The translations under genes and the position numbers were made by a program. A DNA stretch of 64,000 nt, taken from the NCBI RefSeq assembly GCF_002954225.1, contig NZ_PPTH01000014.1:1-64000 (forward strand). The letters are read 5' to 3'. This document shows positions 30,241 to 39,237 of the stretch, piece by piece. How positions within the stretch are numbered: the stretch's first letter is position 1; the number at the start of each line of letters is the position of its first letter. The DNA comes from Arthrobacter ruber. GTDB lineage: Bacteria > Actinomycetota > Actinomycetes > Actinomycetales > Micrococcaceae. The notes beneath the pieces are model-generated. The model was given only the letters and a program-made list of their open reading frames with translations. It ran no database searches and was not told where the DNA came from.

Positions 30241-30315
30241 CGGCCCGACCATCGGAGGATCGCCCCGGACACCGTGGTTTACTGGGGAGCAGTTCAGCCA
30301 GGGGGAGGAGAACCG

Positions 30316-30813
30316 ATGAGCAGTGATCGCCTGCAGTCCACCTACGACCCGCGCTACGACGGCATCTACCAGCGCGGCGGCGGCGCGGAGACGTCCCCGG
30401 CGTCCCCGGCGTCCCCGGCGTCCCCGGCGTCGCACCGGGTGGAGCCTGCGGCACCGCAGGCTCCCGCCCTGCCGGTGCCGGAGGCGGCCGCGGACCCCTC
30501 GGCGATCCGCGAGGTGGTCCCGGAAACCCCCACGAGGCAGGATCACCGGGCTCCGCGCAACCCCTACGACCGGTGGGTATGGATCCTCGCAGGCGTCCTC
30601 GTGGCGTCCGGGATGTTCTTCCTCCTGGCTCCCATCCTGTACGAGCGGCAGTACCTGGAAGCCATGAACACCGCGCAGACGGGTGGCGGCTACGTCAACC
30701 CCTGGTACAACTACACGAGCCTGGCCGCCCCGGTCCTGCTGCTCCTCGGCGTCTCCACCGCCGTCGCCCAGCTCTTCGTGCTGTCGATCCGCCACACGCT
30801 CGGCCACCGCTGA
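30316..30813 (+). CDS. Small two-helix membrane protein with Ser-Pro-Ala repeats
   Basis: The 165-aa protein starts behind GGGAGGAGAACCG. The N-terminus has four copies of S-P-A, from a tandem TCCCCGGCG repeat, in a disordered Pro/Ala-rich cytoplasmic stretch to about residue 80. Two membrane helices follow (WVWILAGVLVASGMFFLLAP; LAAPVLLLLGVSTAVAQLFV), separated by an outer loop with Tyr/Trp (GGGYVNPWYNYTS). I do not recognise a family. The glutaminase gene starts 42 bases later on the same strand. Confidence 0.65.
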   Translation: MSSDRLQSTYDPRYDGIYQRGGGAETSPASPASPASPASHRVEPAAPQAPALPVPEAAADPSAIREVVPETPTRQDHRAPRNPYDRWVWILAGVLVASGMFFLLAPILYERQYLEAMNTAQTGGGYVNPWYNYTSLAAPVLLLLGVSTAVAQLFVLSIRHTLGHR

Positions 30814-30855
30814 CCGACGATTCCCGCCACCCTCCCGCCCCGTAGGGTGGAGAGC

Positions 30856-32670
30856 ATGGAATCACCGATCGAGAGCTACCTGCGGACCATCCACCGGGAG
30901 ATCTCCGATCTCAGGGACGGCAAGCCCTACAGCACCATCCCCGCCATGGCGAACGTCGACCCCGACAACTTCGGCATCTGCCTGACTACCGTGGACGGAT
31001 ACATGTACGAGGTGGGTGACACGCGCGAGGAATTCACCATCCAGTCCATCTCCAAGCCCTTCACGTACGGGCTGGCGCTCGCCGATCTCGGCATGGAGGC
31101 CGTGGACGCGAAGGTGGACGTGGAACCCTCCGGGGACACCTTCAACGAGATCTCGCTCGCACCCGGCAGCGGCCGTCCCTCCAACGCGATGATCAACGCC
31201 GGCGCGCTCACGGCCACCTCCCTCGTCCGGTCGCGCGGCGGCAACACGCGCTTCAAGCGCATCCTCGGCACCTACTCGCAGTTCGCGGGACGCCAGCTCG
31301 GCGTCGACGAGGAGATCTTCCGCTCGGAACTGGAGCACGGGCACCGCAACCGCGCACTGGCGTACCTGCTGCGGTCCTTCGACATCATCGAGGACGATCC
31401 CACCCCGGTGATCGAGGACTACTTCCGGCAGTGCTCCGTGAAGGTCAACTGCATCGACCTCTCGGTCATGGCGGCCACGCTCGCGAACTCCGGGCGCAAC
31501 CCGCTCACCGGCGTGGAGGTGATGGACCTGCTCGCCGTCGAACGGGTGCTGTCCGTGATGACCACGTGCGGGATGTACGACGACGCCGGCTCCTGGATCA
31601 GCACCGTGGGCATGCCCGCCAAGAGCGGCGTGGGCGGCGGGACCATCGCGGTCCTGCCGGGCCAGGTGGGCCTCGCCATCTACTCGCCGCCCCTGGACGA
31701 GCACGGCAGCAGCGTGCGCGGGATGGCCGCGAGCCAGCGCCTGTCCCGGGACATGGAGCTGCACTTCGTGCGGGCCGCCCGGGCCGGGAAGTCGGCCATC
31801 CGCGCCACCTACGACATCCTCGCGGCGCCGTCGGGCATCCGGCGGACCGACGAGGCCATGGACGTCCTGCGTGAGCACGGGCACCAGGCCATGGTGATCG
31901 AGCTCAACGGCGACCTCCTGTTCGCGGGCACCGAGTCCATGGTGCGCGAGCTGAGCGGGCTCGACGACGACGTCGACTTCGTGATCCTCGACCTGCGCCG
32001 CGTCGACGAGGTGGCCGACGTCTCCCTGCGACTGCTGGGCGAGGTGCGCGAGAACCTGTCCGTCGTGGACTGCGACCTCGTGCTCATCGACGGCGAGGGC
32101 ACCCTCGCGGAGACCTTCAAGGACGTCGACCGGCCCGTGCCCACCTTCGACACGCGCACCGCCGCCGTCGAATGGTGCGAGAACGAACTCATCACCCGCT
32201 ACGGCGGGGACATCATGCTCCCCGCGGAGGTCGAGGTGGCGCAGTGCCCGGCCCTCGGCCCCCTCACGGACGAGGACGTGGCAGCCCTGACGCTGCGGAT
32301 GGAGGACCGCAGCTACGAGAAGGGTCACGTGGTGCGGCGCGTGGGGCAGAGCTTCGGCGGCGTGTACTTCATCCTCTCCGGCAGGATCGTCACGTCGGTG
32401 CCCGGGCCCACCGGCGAGCGCCTCAAGCTGACCACCCTGAGCGCCGGCATGACGTTCGGCGAGCTGGCCCTCGGCAGCGACAACCGCCAGGAGACCACGG
32501 TGAAGGCCCTCGAGGACGTGCACGTGAAGGTGCTGACGGCGCGGGCCATCGAGACGATCGAGCGGGAGGACCCGCGGCTCGGCGTCGAACTGTGGAAGGC
32601 GCTGACGCGGGATGCCTACACGCGCGTGGACCTGTACCTGCGGGAGACCGCGGTGCGGATCCGCGACTAG
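30856..32670 (+). CDS. glsA: Glutaminase fused to STAS and cyclic-nucleotide-binding domains
   Basis: The 604-aa protein begins with a serine-type glutaminase domain (about residues 20-305) that hydrolyses glutamine to glutamate and ammonia. The S-x-x-K nucleophile motif is QSISKPFTYG (Ser64, Lys67), with PSNAMINAGAL and MPAKSGVGGG downstream. A STAS domain (about 325-435: MVIELNGDLLFAGTESMVRE) and a cNMP-binding fold (about 455-590: GGVYFILSGRIVTSV, GMTFGELALGSDNRQE) follow. Usual glutaminases are about 310 aa, and the C-terminal half suggests regulation. GGAGA favours the ATG at 30856 over a GTG three codons earlier. Confidence 0.93.
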   Translation: MESPIESYLRTIHREISDLRDGKPYSTIPAMANVDPDNFGICLTTVDGYMYEVGDTREEFTIQSISKPFTYGLALADLGMEAVDAKVDVEPSGDTFNEISLAPGSGRPSNAMINAGALTATSLVRSRGGNTRFKRILGTYSQFAGRQLGVDEEIFRSELEHGHRNRALAYLLRSFDIIEDDPTPVIEDYFRQCSVKVNCIDLSVMAATLANSGRNPLTGVEVMDLLAVERVLSVMTTCGMYDDAGSWISTVGMPAKSGVGGGTIAVLPGQVGLAIYSPPLDEHGSSVRGMAASQRLSRDMELHFVRAARAGKSAIRATYDILAAPSGIRRTDEAMDVLREHGHQAMVIELNGDLLFAGTESMVRELSGLDDDVDFVILDLRRVDEVADVSLRLLGEVRENLSVVDCDLVLIDGEGTLAETFKDVDRPVPTFDTRTAAVEWCENELITRYGGDIMLPAEVEVAQCPALGPLTDEDVAALTLRMEDRSYEKGHVVRRVGQSFGGVYFILSGRIVTSVPGPTGERLKLTTLSAGMTFGELALGSDNRQETTVKALEDVHVKVLTARAIETIEREDPRLGVELWKALTRDAYTRVDLYLRETAVRIRD

Positions 32671-32740
32671 CGGGGACCCCGCCGCCCATAGACTGGCGAC
32701 GGACGTGGCCGATCGGGCCGCCGGGAGGACGGGAGCCGCG

Positions 32741-33586
32741 ATGACGGTGCTGATAGCGGGCTGCGGCGACCTCGGGACCGAGGTGGGACTGCGGCTGGCC
32801 GCCCGCGGCGAGCGCGTGGTCGGTTGGCGCCGCTCCCCCGGGCGCCTGCCGGAGGGCATCGAGGGCGTGGCCGCGGACCTGACGCAGCAGCTGCCGGCCG
32901 TGCCGCGGGACACCGACGTCGTCGTGATCGCCACCGCGGCCGGGGAGCGCAGCGAGGCCGCGTACCGCAGCGCCTACGTGGACGCGACACGCAACGTGCT
33001 CGACGCCCTCGAGCGCGACGGCGTCTCCCCGCGGCGGGTCCTGTTCGTCTCCTCCACCGCGGTGTACGGCGACTTCGGCGGCGCCCTCGTCACCGAGGGG
33101 TCACCGGCGGAGAGCAGCGCACCGACCGCGCGCCTGATCCGCGAGGCCGAGCAGGTGCTCCTGGACCGCTCGGAGCACGGCATCGTCCTGAGGCTCTCCG
33201 GGATCTACGGGCCGGGACGGACGCGCCTGATCGACCAGGTGACCTCCGGTACCGCGGTGCTGCCGGCGGCTCCGCAGTGGACCAACAGGATCCATCGCGA
33301 CGATGCCGCGGCGGCGATCGTGCATCTCGTGACCGCGGTCGGGTCCCCCGCCCCCATCTACCTCGGCAGCGACGAACTGCCGGTGGACCTCGCGGAGGTG
33401 CTGGCGTTCCTCGCCGCCGAACTCGGGCTGCCCGAGCCGCCGCGTGGCGAGGCCGGCTCCACGCGCGGCGGCGCGCGCCGCATGGACAGCGGCCTGCTGC
33501 GCTCCACGGGGTTCTCCTTCACCTACCCGACGTACCGGGAGGGGTACCGGGCCGTCCTCGCGGGGAAGGGCGTCAGGCACCCGTAG
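32741..33586 (+). CDS. NAD(P)-dependent epimerase/dehydratase-like protein (YeeZ type)
   Basis: The 281-aa protein has the nucleotide loop MTVLIAGCGDLGTEVGLRLA, where the GCGDLG variant is typical of the atypical-SDR YeeZ branch. VVVIATAAG and VLFVSSTAVYGDFGG follow, then VLRLSGIYGPGR and a C-terminal YPTYREGYRAVL. The catalytic YxxxK is not seen, so redox activity is doubtful. The ATG at 32741 follows GGGAG. The 3' end overlaps the convergent GT87 gene by 14 bases. Confidence 0.85.
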   Translation: MTVLIAGCGDLGTEVGLRLAARGERVVGWRRSPGRLPEGIEGVAADLTQQLPAVPRDTDVVVIATAAGERSEAAYRSAYVDATRNVLDALERDGVSPRRVLFVSSTAVYGDFGGALVTEGSPAESSAPTARLIREAEQVLLDRSEHGIVLRLSGIYGPGRTRLIDQVTSGTAVLPAAPQWTNRIHRDDAAAAIVHLVTAVGSPAPIYLGSDELPVDLAEVLAFLAAELGLPEPPRGEAGSTRGGARRMDSGLLRSTGFSFTYPTYREGYRAVLAGKGVRHP

Positions 33587-34823
33587 CTGCGACGGCGGTG
33601 CGGGCCCGGGCCGTCAGGCGCCCCAGCCGCACGAGCGACCAGACGAAGATGCTCACCACGAGCAGGTTGCGCAGCGTGAGCAGGACGGCGACGGCGGGGC
33701 TGAGCTCGTAGCGCAGGGCGTCGTAGAACACGGGGTACACGAGGGTGGTGAGGCCGGCGGTCGCCAGCATCGCGAGCGCCGGGTAGCGCCACTCGGCTGC
33801 CCGGTCGAGCACGAGGCCCGCGGCGATCACGGCCGCGATCCACAGCATGAACTGCGGGGAGCCCACCTTGTTGAACACCACGAGGGTGCTCACGAGGGCG
33901 AGTGATCCCGCGGCCAGCAGGGCGCCGGCCTGCGCGCCGCGATGCAGCGCGATCGCGAGGAACGCGGCGACCAGCACCACGGTGAGCACCAGTAGCGGCG
34001 TCATCAGGTCCCCCACGAGCCCGCTCAGCGCACCCCGGACCTCCATGGTGTTGATGACCTCGTCCTCGAAGAAGTAGGCGCCCGACTTCCCCGTGATCGC
34101 CTGCCACACCCCCGGTGTGCTGAGCGGCGCCTCGAGCTGCATGCCGCGCGCCCCCTGGGCGCTGAGGAAACCCGTGAGGTTGCGGAGGTCGCCGAAGACC
34201 GCGACCACGCCTGCGATCCCGGCGGTGAGGGCTGCCCCGGCGCCGAGGATGCGCAGTCTCCCCGTCCGGACGACCACGAGCGCCGCGAGCACGACGGCGG
34301 CCGGCCACACCTTCATCCACGTGGCGGCGCTGAGGAGGAGGGACGCGGCGAACGGGCGCGCGCCGACCAGCAGCAGCGCCGTGATGACCAGCGGCGCCGT
34401 CAGGCCGTCGATCCTGCCCACGGCCACCGGCCCGAGCAGCGCCGTGGCCGCCAGCCACCAGTAGGCGGCGGTGAACGACGACGGCGTCCCGCGCCGCACC
34501 AGGGCGGCCGTGCCGACGGCGTTGAGCCCGGCGAAGAGCAGGAACCAGGTGAACTGGTAGAGGGAGGGGCCGAACACGGTGGCGAGGACCATGGGGGCCA
34601 GCGCACCCACCGGGTACACCCAGGCCGTGTCGATGCCTTGCCAGGTGCCGCCGTCGAGGGCGAGGTACGCCCATTCCCGGTAGAAGCGGACGTCGCTGAG
34701 CACGCCGCCGCCGAGGATGAAGGGCACCAGCCGCGCGAGGAACCCGACGTGGACGAGGCCGTAGAACAACCAGACCGAGCGGGCAGTGTTGCGCGTCTCC
34801 GGTCGGGGCAGGCGGATGCGCAC
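33573..34823 (-). CDS. Glycosyltransferase family 87-like polytopic mannosyltransferase (DUF2029)
   Basis: The 416-aa protein has about 11 hydrophobic segments. The first loop carries SDVRFYREWAYLALDGGTW, the acidic loop typical of GT-C enzymes, and there is a WVYPVGALAPM block. Later loops include VGRIDGLTAPL and WMKVWPAAVVL. GT87 enzymes use polyprenyl-phosphate mannose to elongate lipoarabinomannan-like or arabinan glycans outside the membrane. The precise linkage is not known. AGGAG precedes the GTG start at 34823. Confidence 0.82.
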   Translation of the reverse strand: MRIRLPRPETRNTARSVWLFYGLVHVGFLARLVPFILGGGVLSDVRFYREWAYLALDGGTWQGIDTAWVYPVGALAPMVLATVFGPSLYQFTWFLLFAGLNAVGTAALVRRGTPSSFTAAYWWLAATALLGPVAVGRIDGLTAPLVITALLLVGARPFAASLLLSAATWMKVWPAAVVLAALVVVRTGRLRILGAGAALTAGIAGVVAVFGDLRNLTGFLSAQGARGMQLEAPLSTPGVWQAITGKSGAYFFEDEVINTMEVRGALSGLVGDLMTPLLVLTVVLVAAFLAIALHRGAQAGALLAAGSLALVSTLVVFNKVGSPQFMLWIAAVIAAGLVLDRAAEWRYPALAMLATAGLTTLVYPVFYDALRYELSPAVAVLLTLRNLLVVSIFVWSLVRLGRLTARARTAVAATGA

Positions 34824-34895
34824 GGGTGGCTCCTGGTCGGCGTGGATGGCGGCAGCCGCCAGTGTCTCACCCGTCGCGCGGCGGGCGCCAATTCC

Positions 34896-35612
34896 CTAGG
34901 GTGCCCCGGGCTCCGCGCCGGCCAGGACCTCCCGGGCGTGAGCGACGTCCTCGGCGAGCGCTGCGGCCTCCGTCGCGCCGACCAGGGACTCGGCGCGCTC
35001 GAGGGCGGCCCGGGCGAGTGCGTGGTCGCCGAGTCGGGCCAGGAGCTCCGCGCGGTACAGCCCGGCCCGTACCCGATCGGCGGCGGGCGCCTCGGGGTGG
35101 CGGGCGAGACCGCGGTCGAGGACGTCGAGGGCCACGCGATGGTCCCCGCGGGCGTCCCCCTGCCGGGCGGCCACCTCCAGGACCCGGGCCAGGCCCGTGA
35201 CCCGCTCGGGTCCGTCGTCCTCGGTGTCGCCGATCCGTGAGATGCGCAGCCAGTTGCCGCCGACGTCGACCACGCTGAACCCGCTCGTGGTCCCCTGTTT
35301 GCGCCGGGGGCGCAGCAGGCGCGGGATGCCCGCGGAGGGGATCCGCCCGCGGGTGCGTCGGAGCCCGTCGGCGAACGTCCGATACAGGGCCTCCGCGTCC
35401 GGGACGGTGATGATCACGCTGCCCAGGGACGCGGCGGGGTCGATGCCGGGCACCGCGGAGAGGTGGATGCCGATGTCCTCGAGTTCGACGACGGCGTGCG
35501 GATTCGGGCGCACCTGCCGGTAGGTGCGCCGGAAGCCCAGGTCCTCGTAGAACCGGATGGCCTCGTCGAGGTCGGGGACCGTCAGGATCGGGTACATGCG
35601 TTCGCCGGCCAC
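34896..35612 (-). CDS. VOC family protein with helical (TPR-like) C-terminal extension
   Basis: The 238-aa protein has one VOC (glyoxalase/bleomycin-resistance) module in residues 1-125 (MYPILTVPDLDEAIRFYEDLGF, SVIITVPDAEALYRTFADGL, FSVVDVGGNWLRI). Residues 135-235 are helical and Ala/Arg/Leu-rich with a pattern resembling two or three TPR units (GDARGDHRVALDVLDRGLA, LGDHALARAALERAESLVG). Such fusions occur in actinobacteria with no established role. The start may be the GTG at 35612 or the ATG five codons later. It is divergent from another VOC gene. Confidence 0.8.
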   Translation of the reverse strand: MAGERMYPILTVPDLDEAIRFYEDLGFRRTYRQVRPNPHAVVELEDIGIHLSAVPGIDPAASLGSVIITVPDAEALYRTFADGLRRTRGRIPSAGIPRLLRPRRKQGTTSGFSVVDVGGNWLRISRIGDTEDDGPERVTGLARVLEVAARQGDARGDHRVALDVLDRGLARHPEAPAADRVRAGLYRAELLARLGDHALARAALERAESLVGATEAAALAEDVAHAREVLAGAEPGAP

Positions 35613-35665
35613 GCATCAATGCTGCACCCCGAGGGGCCCGCGGTCCATGGGCGTAGCCTGAAGCG

Positions 35666-36055
35666 ATGCTGCGACGCGAGGTGTTCCCGATCATCAACTG
35701 CAGCGGGCTGGCGCGGACGGTCGCCTTCTACGAGCGCGTGTTCTCGGCCACCGAGCTCTACCGCTTCCCCGAGGAGGGAGAAGCGGTGTACGTGACGCTG
35801 CGGATCGGGGACGGCCAGCTCGCCCTGGGCTCCGGCACCGAGCCGGCGCTGTACGGCGCGACGCCCCGGCCCGCCACCGGCCACGCAGTGGACGTGTGCC
35901 TGTACGTGGACGACCTCCCCGCCGTCGTCTCCGCAGCCCGGGAGGCGGGTGCGGAGGTACCGTTGCAGCCGGCGCCGATGCCGTGGGGCGAGACCGTGGC
36001 GTACGTCCGCGACCCCGAGGGCACGATGCTGCTCGTCATCCAGGCTCCCGCGTAG
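35666..36055 (+). CDS. VOC family protein (glyoxalase-like)
   Basis: The 129-aa single-domain protein has two beta-alpha-beta-beta-beta modules: PIINCSGLARTVAFYERVF with VYVTLRIGDGQLALG, and HAVDVCLYVDDLPAVVSAARE with YVRDPEGTMLLVIQAPA. The length and the final DPEGxxLxVIQ are typical of small VOC dimers that bind metal or toxins. No substrate can be inferred. It is divergent from the VOC-TPR gene, 53 bases apart, suggesting a local pair. Confidence 0.85.
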   Translation: MLRREVFPIINCSGLARTVAFYERVFSATELYRFPEEGEAVYVTLRIGDGQLALGSGTEPALYGATPRPATGHAVDVCLYVDDLPAVVSAAREAGAEVPLQPAPMPWGETVAYVRDPEGTMLLVIQAPA

Positions 36056-36060
36056 GCGGA

Positions 36061-37032
36061 TCAGCCGTTCGAGGGTACGTACCCCAGCGCCTTGTCGACG
36101 ACGCCGGGCAGCGGCCGCCCGTCCAGCCACAGCAGGAGGTTCCGCTCGAACTGGGCCGCGAGGTCGTCCGGCCAGGAGTCGGCGTTGCTGGCCATGTGGG
36201 GCGTGACGAGCACCGAGGGCAGCGACCACAGCGGGTGCTCCCGCGGCAGCGGCTCGACGGCGAACGTGTCCAGCACCGCCCCGGCGAGCGTCCCGGCGCT
36301 GAGGCGGGCCACGAGGGCGGCCTCGTCCACGAGCCGCCCGCGCCCGGCGTTGATGAGCACGGCCCCGGCCTTCAGCGCGCCGATGACCTCGGCGCTCACG
36401 AGGTTCTCGGTGGCGGGCGTCAGCGGGGCCAGGAGGATGACGTAGTCGAACGCGCCGGCCACGCGTGCCAGGTCCGCGGCCGCGTGCACCCGCCCGAAGT
36501 CGTCGTCGTCCTCCCGTGCAGTGCGCCCGGCGCCCTCCACGCGCACCCCGACGGCCCGCAGGAGCCGCGCCGTGCAGCGGCCGATGCTGCCGGTCCCCAC
36601 CACCAGGGCGGTGCTGCCGGCGATGTTGCGGCCCTCCCGCCAGGCCCAGCGCGCCTCGAGCTGCTGGTCCCTCAAGGGGCCGAACCCCTTGGCGGAGTAC
36701 AGCATGGCGCCCAGCACGTACTCGGCCATCGGCCGGTCGAAGACACCGTGCGCGTTGGTCACGACGACGTCGGAGGCCGCCAGCGCGGGGAACAGCAGTT
36801 TGTCCACGCCCGCGGCGGCGACGTGGAGCCAGCGCAGTGAGCCGGCGGCGTGCCACGCGGCGGGCAGTGCGCCGGAGAAGTAGTCCCACAGGTAAAGGAC
36901 CTCCGCGCCGTCGAGCGCCGCGGCGAGCCCGTCCGCCTGCGTCACCCGCACCTCGGCCAGTTCCTCGATCCGCTCGAGCCCCCGCACGGGCCGGGTCCCC
37001 TCGAGCACGGCGATCACGGGGCGCCTAGTCAC
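36061..37032 (-). CDS. D-2-hydroxyacid dehydrogenase family protein
   Basis: The 323-aa protein has the Rossmann motif ALVVGTGSIGRCTARLL (GxGxxG) and the catalytic trio of the family: Arg in LINAGRGRLVDE, Glu in DTFAVEPLPREHPLW and His in VTPHMASNAD. It resembles glyoxylate/hydroxypyruvate reductase-like members that reduce 2-ketoacids with NAD(P)H. The GTG start overlaps the AI-2E permease stop by 8 bases, so translation is probably coupled. GGAG at 7-base spacing supports it. Confidence 0.9.
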   Translation of the reverse strand: MTRRPVIAVLEGTRPVRGLERIEELAEVRVTQADGLAAALDGAEVLYLWDYFSGALPAAWHAAGSLRWLHVAAAGVDKLLFPALAASDVVVTNAHGVFDRPMAEYVLGAMLYSAKGFGPLRDQQLEARWAWREGRNIAGSTALVVGTGSIGRCTARLLRAVGVRVEGAGRTAREDDDDFGRVHAAADLARVAGAFDYVILLAPLTPATENLVSAEVIGALKAGAVLINAGRGRLVDEAALVARLSAGTLAGAVLDTFAVEPLPREHPLWSLPSVLVTPHMASNADSWPDDLAAQFERNLLLWLDGRPLPGVVDKALGYVPSNG

Positions 37033-38335
37033 CGGGCTGCTCCGCCCGGTGGCCCACGGGTCCGGGTTCGGCAGGTGCGTCCGTGGCCGCTCCGTCGGTT
37101 CCCCCGGCAGCGGCGGCCCCGGCCGGTACCGCCTCGGGGTTGCCGGAGGCCACGCCGGTCTCCGGGCGGTTCTCGATGGACAGGTCCCGCAGGTAGCGCA
37201 GGAGCACGATCGCCACGGCCGTCGTCGGCACGGCGAGGAACGCTCCGATGACGCCGAAGAGCGTACCGCCCACGGTGACGGATGCCAGGACGACGGCGGG
37301 GTGGATCTCGAGCGTGCGGCCCACGAGCAGGGGCTGGATGAAGTTGCTCTCGAGCTGTTGCACGAGCACCACCAGGCCGAGGACGATCAGAGCCGTCACC
37401 CAGCCGTAGGCGAGGAACGCGACGAGCGTCGCCACGAGCCCGGACACGATGGCCCCGACCACGGGGATGAATGCGGAGAAGAACACGAGCACGGCCAGGG
37501 GGATGGCGAGCGGGATGTCCAGCAGCACGAGGCCCAGACCGATGAACACGGCGTCCACGAGCGCCACGGTGGCCTGCGCGAAGATGTAGGAGGACAGCGT
37601 CTTCCAGGTGCCCCCGGCGATCGTCGAGGCGTGGGCGAACGCGGCGGAGTTGGTCCAGCGGGACGCCCACGGCAGGAAGCGGTCGCCGTCCTTCAGGCAG
37701 AAGAACGTGAAGACCAGTGCGAGCAGCACCACGACGGTCCCCGAGGTCAGCTCGCCCAGTCCCGCCGTGATACCGGAGACGACGTTCCCGACGTTCGCCT
37801 GCAGCTGGGCCAGGCCCGTATCCACGATGCCGTCGAGGTTCGCCGCGTCGAGGTTCAGCGGCGGACCGGCCACGAAGGCCGCCAGGTCCGCGACGTTGTC
37901 CCGTGCCAGGCTCGAGAGGTCTGCGACGCCGCTCGCGATGGCCGGGACGGTCAGCGCGCCGATCCCGGCGACGGCTCCGAGGAATCCGAACAGCGTCACG
38001 AGGGCGGCGAGCACCTTCGGCAGCCCTCTGCGCAGGAACCGGTTGACCGGCCAGAGGACCGAGGCGAGGAGCAGCGCGAACAGCGTGGGCAGGACGATGG
38101 ACCACAGCATCCCGGTCACGTACCAGAGGATGACGAGCCCTGCGAGGACGATGATGCTGCGGGCCGTCCACACCGCGCTCACCCTGAGTCCGTCGGCGAA
38201 GGCGTGCGGCCGGAACCGGCGGGCCACCGAGGAGCCGTGCGGCTGCGCGGCCGGGACCGCCCGGGGCCGCCACCGCTTCCCGGGACGTGCGGCGGAGGTC
38301 TGGTCGTCCGGATTGCCGGACTCTTCGCGTGTCAC
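37025..38335 (-). CDS. AI-2E family (PerM/TqsA superfamily) transporter
   Basis: The 436-aa protein has about eight membrane segments. AI-2E family features include IVLAGLVILWYVTGML, the periplasmic region with FVAGPPLNLDAANLDGIVDT, and the conserved C-terminal block VALVDAVFIGLGLVLLDIPL, GAIVSGLVATLVAFLAYG and QQLESNFIQPLLVGRTLEIHP. The family includes TqsA and a Na+/H+ antiporter, so the name does not prove autoinducer transport. It is divergent from a ScbR-like regulator across 60 bases, which is suggestive of signal-linked control. The dehydrogenase gene is coupled downstream. Confidence 0.88.
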   Translation of the reverse strand: MTREESGNPDDQTSAARPGKRWRPRAVPAAQPHGSSVARRFRPHAFADGLRVSAVWTARSIIVLAGLVILWYVTGMLWSIVLPTLFALLLASVLWPVNRFLRRGLPKVLAALVTLFGFLGAVAGIGALTVPAIASGVADLSSLARDNVADLAAFVAGPPLNLDAANLDGIVDTGLAQLQANVGNVVSGITAGLGELTSGTVVVLLALVFTFFCLKDGDRFLPWASRWTNSAAFAHASTIAGGTWKTLSSYIFAQATVALVDAVFIGLGLVLLDIPLAIPLAVLVFFSAFIPVVGAIVSGLVATLVAFLAYGWVTALIVLGLVVLVQQLESNFIQPLLVGRTLEIHPAVVLASVTVGGTLFGVIGAFLAVPTTAVAIVLLRYLRDLSIENRPETGVASGNPEAVPAGAAAAGGTDGAATDAPAEPGPVGHRAEQPGD

Positions 38336-38395
38336 ACAGCCATCCTGCCCTAGTCTTCAGGGCATGAGTTGCGCATCCCGACCCGGGGGACACTG

Positions 38396-39040
38396 ATGGT
38401 GCAGCAGGAGCGCGCCCGGTCCACACGCGCGGCCATCATCGGCGCCGCCTCACGGATCTTCGAGGAGAACGGCTACGGAGGAACCGCGCTGGCGGCGGTC
38501 GCCACGAGTGCGGGGGTCACCAAGGGTGCGCTGTACTTCCATTTCCCGGCCAAGGACGCCCTCGCCGTGGCCGTCATCGAGGAACAGCACGCCATCGCCT
38601 CCGCGGACGGCGAGCGGGTGCTGGCCCTGGGCCGGCCCGCCCTGGAGACACTGGTCCTCATCAGCCGGGGCTTCGCCGTGCAGCTCGTCGAGCAGCCCGT
38701 CACGCGGGCCGGCATCCGCCTGACCTTCGAGGCCTCCGCCTTCGGGCATGACGTCCGGAAGCCCTACCTCGACTGGTCGGAGCGCTCCGCCGCGCTCGCG
38801 CGGTCGGCGCAGGACGACGGCGACCTGCGCCCGGACCTGGATCCCGAGGCGTTCGCCCGCCTGGTCGTGGGCTGCTACACGGGCGTCCAGATGGTCTCCG
38901 GGATCCTCACGGGCCGGCAGGACGTGCTCGCCCGGCTCGGTGACTTGTGGGCGATGCTGCTGCCCGGCGTGGTGGCCGCGGACCGGCAGGAGCTCGCGCC
39001 CCGCCTCTCGCACCTCTTCCTGCACGGGACGACGACATGA
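38396..39040 (+). CDS. TetR-family regulator of the ScbR/ArpA (gamma-butyrolactone receptor) type
   Basis: The 214-aa protein has a TetR HTH (AAIIGAASRIFEENGYGGT, VATSAGVTKGALYFHFPAKD, about residues 12-50). KGALYFHF(P/A)xKDALAxAVIEEQ is characteristic of autoregulator-receptor-like TetR proteins such as ScbR and ArpA. The C-terminal ligand domain includes GIRLTFEASAF, RPDLDPEAFARLVVGCYTGVQ. No butyrolactone synthase (AfsA) is seen in the window, so it may sense another ligand. GGGGGA precedes the ATG at 38396. It is divergent from the AI-2E permease, a likely target. Confidence 0.88.
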   Translation: MVQQERARSTRAAIIGAASRIFEENGYGGTALAAVATSAGVTKGALYFHFPAKDALAVAVIEEQHAIASADGERVLALGRPALETLVLISRGFAVQLVEQPVTRAGIRLTFEASAFGHDVRKPYLDWSERSAALARSAQDDGDLRPDLDPEAFARLVVGCYTGVQMVSGILTGRQDVLARLGDLWAMLLPGVVAADRQELAPRLSHLFLHGTTT

Positions 39041-39237
39041 GGGGGTGAAACCGGTCGTGTGGTTTGTTTTTGCCGCCGGCCCGGCTACTGTGATTCCTGG
39101 CACTGCAGGGGCTCCGTGGGGGAAGCCCTCTGCCTGACCTGCGAGGGTCGTGCCTGCGGGCGCCCGCGGTTGCGAACGGCCCGGCGGGGCGCCCGCTCCT
39201 CCTCCGCTCGAGGCCGGCCCTGACTAGAGTGGCACCC

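Noticed and set aside
30392-30430. TCCCCGGCG repeat as a CRISPR or regulatory array
   Set aside because: It is four in-frame codon triplets (Ser-Pro-Ala) within a small membrane protein gene, without spacers.
37049-38353. Plus-strand 434-codon frame antisense to the AI-2E permease
   Set aside because: The translation is a string of Glu/Gly/Arg/His without any motif, and the permease on the other strand is clear.
39041-39237. Possible small RNA between the ScbR-like and aldo/keto reductase genes
   Set aside because: A promoter-like TTGTTT/TACTGT and a weak hairpin are present, but the conserved SRP, 6C or tmRNA motifs are missing. It is more likely the leader of the reductase gene.
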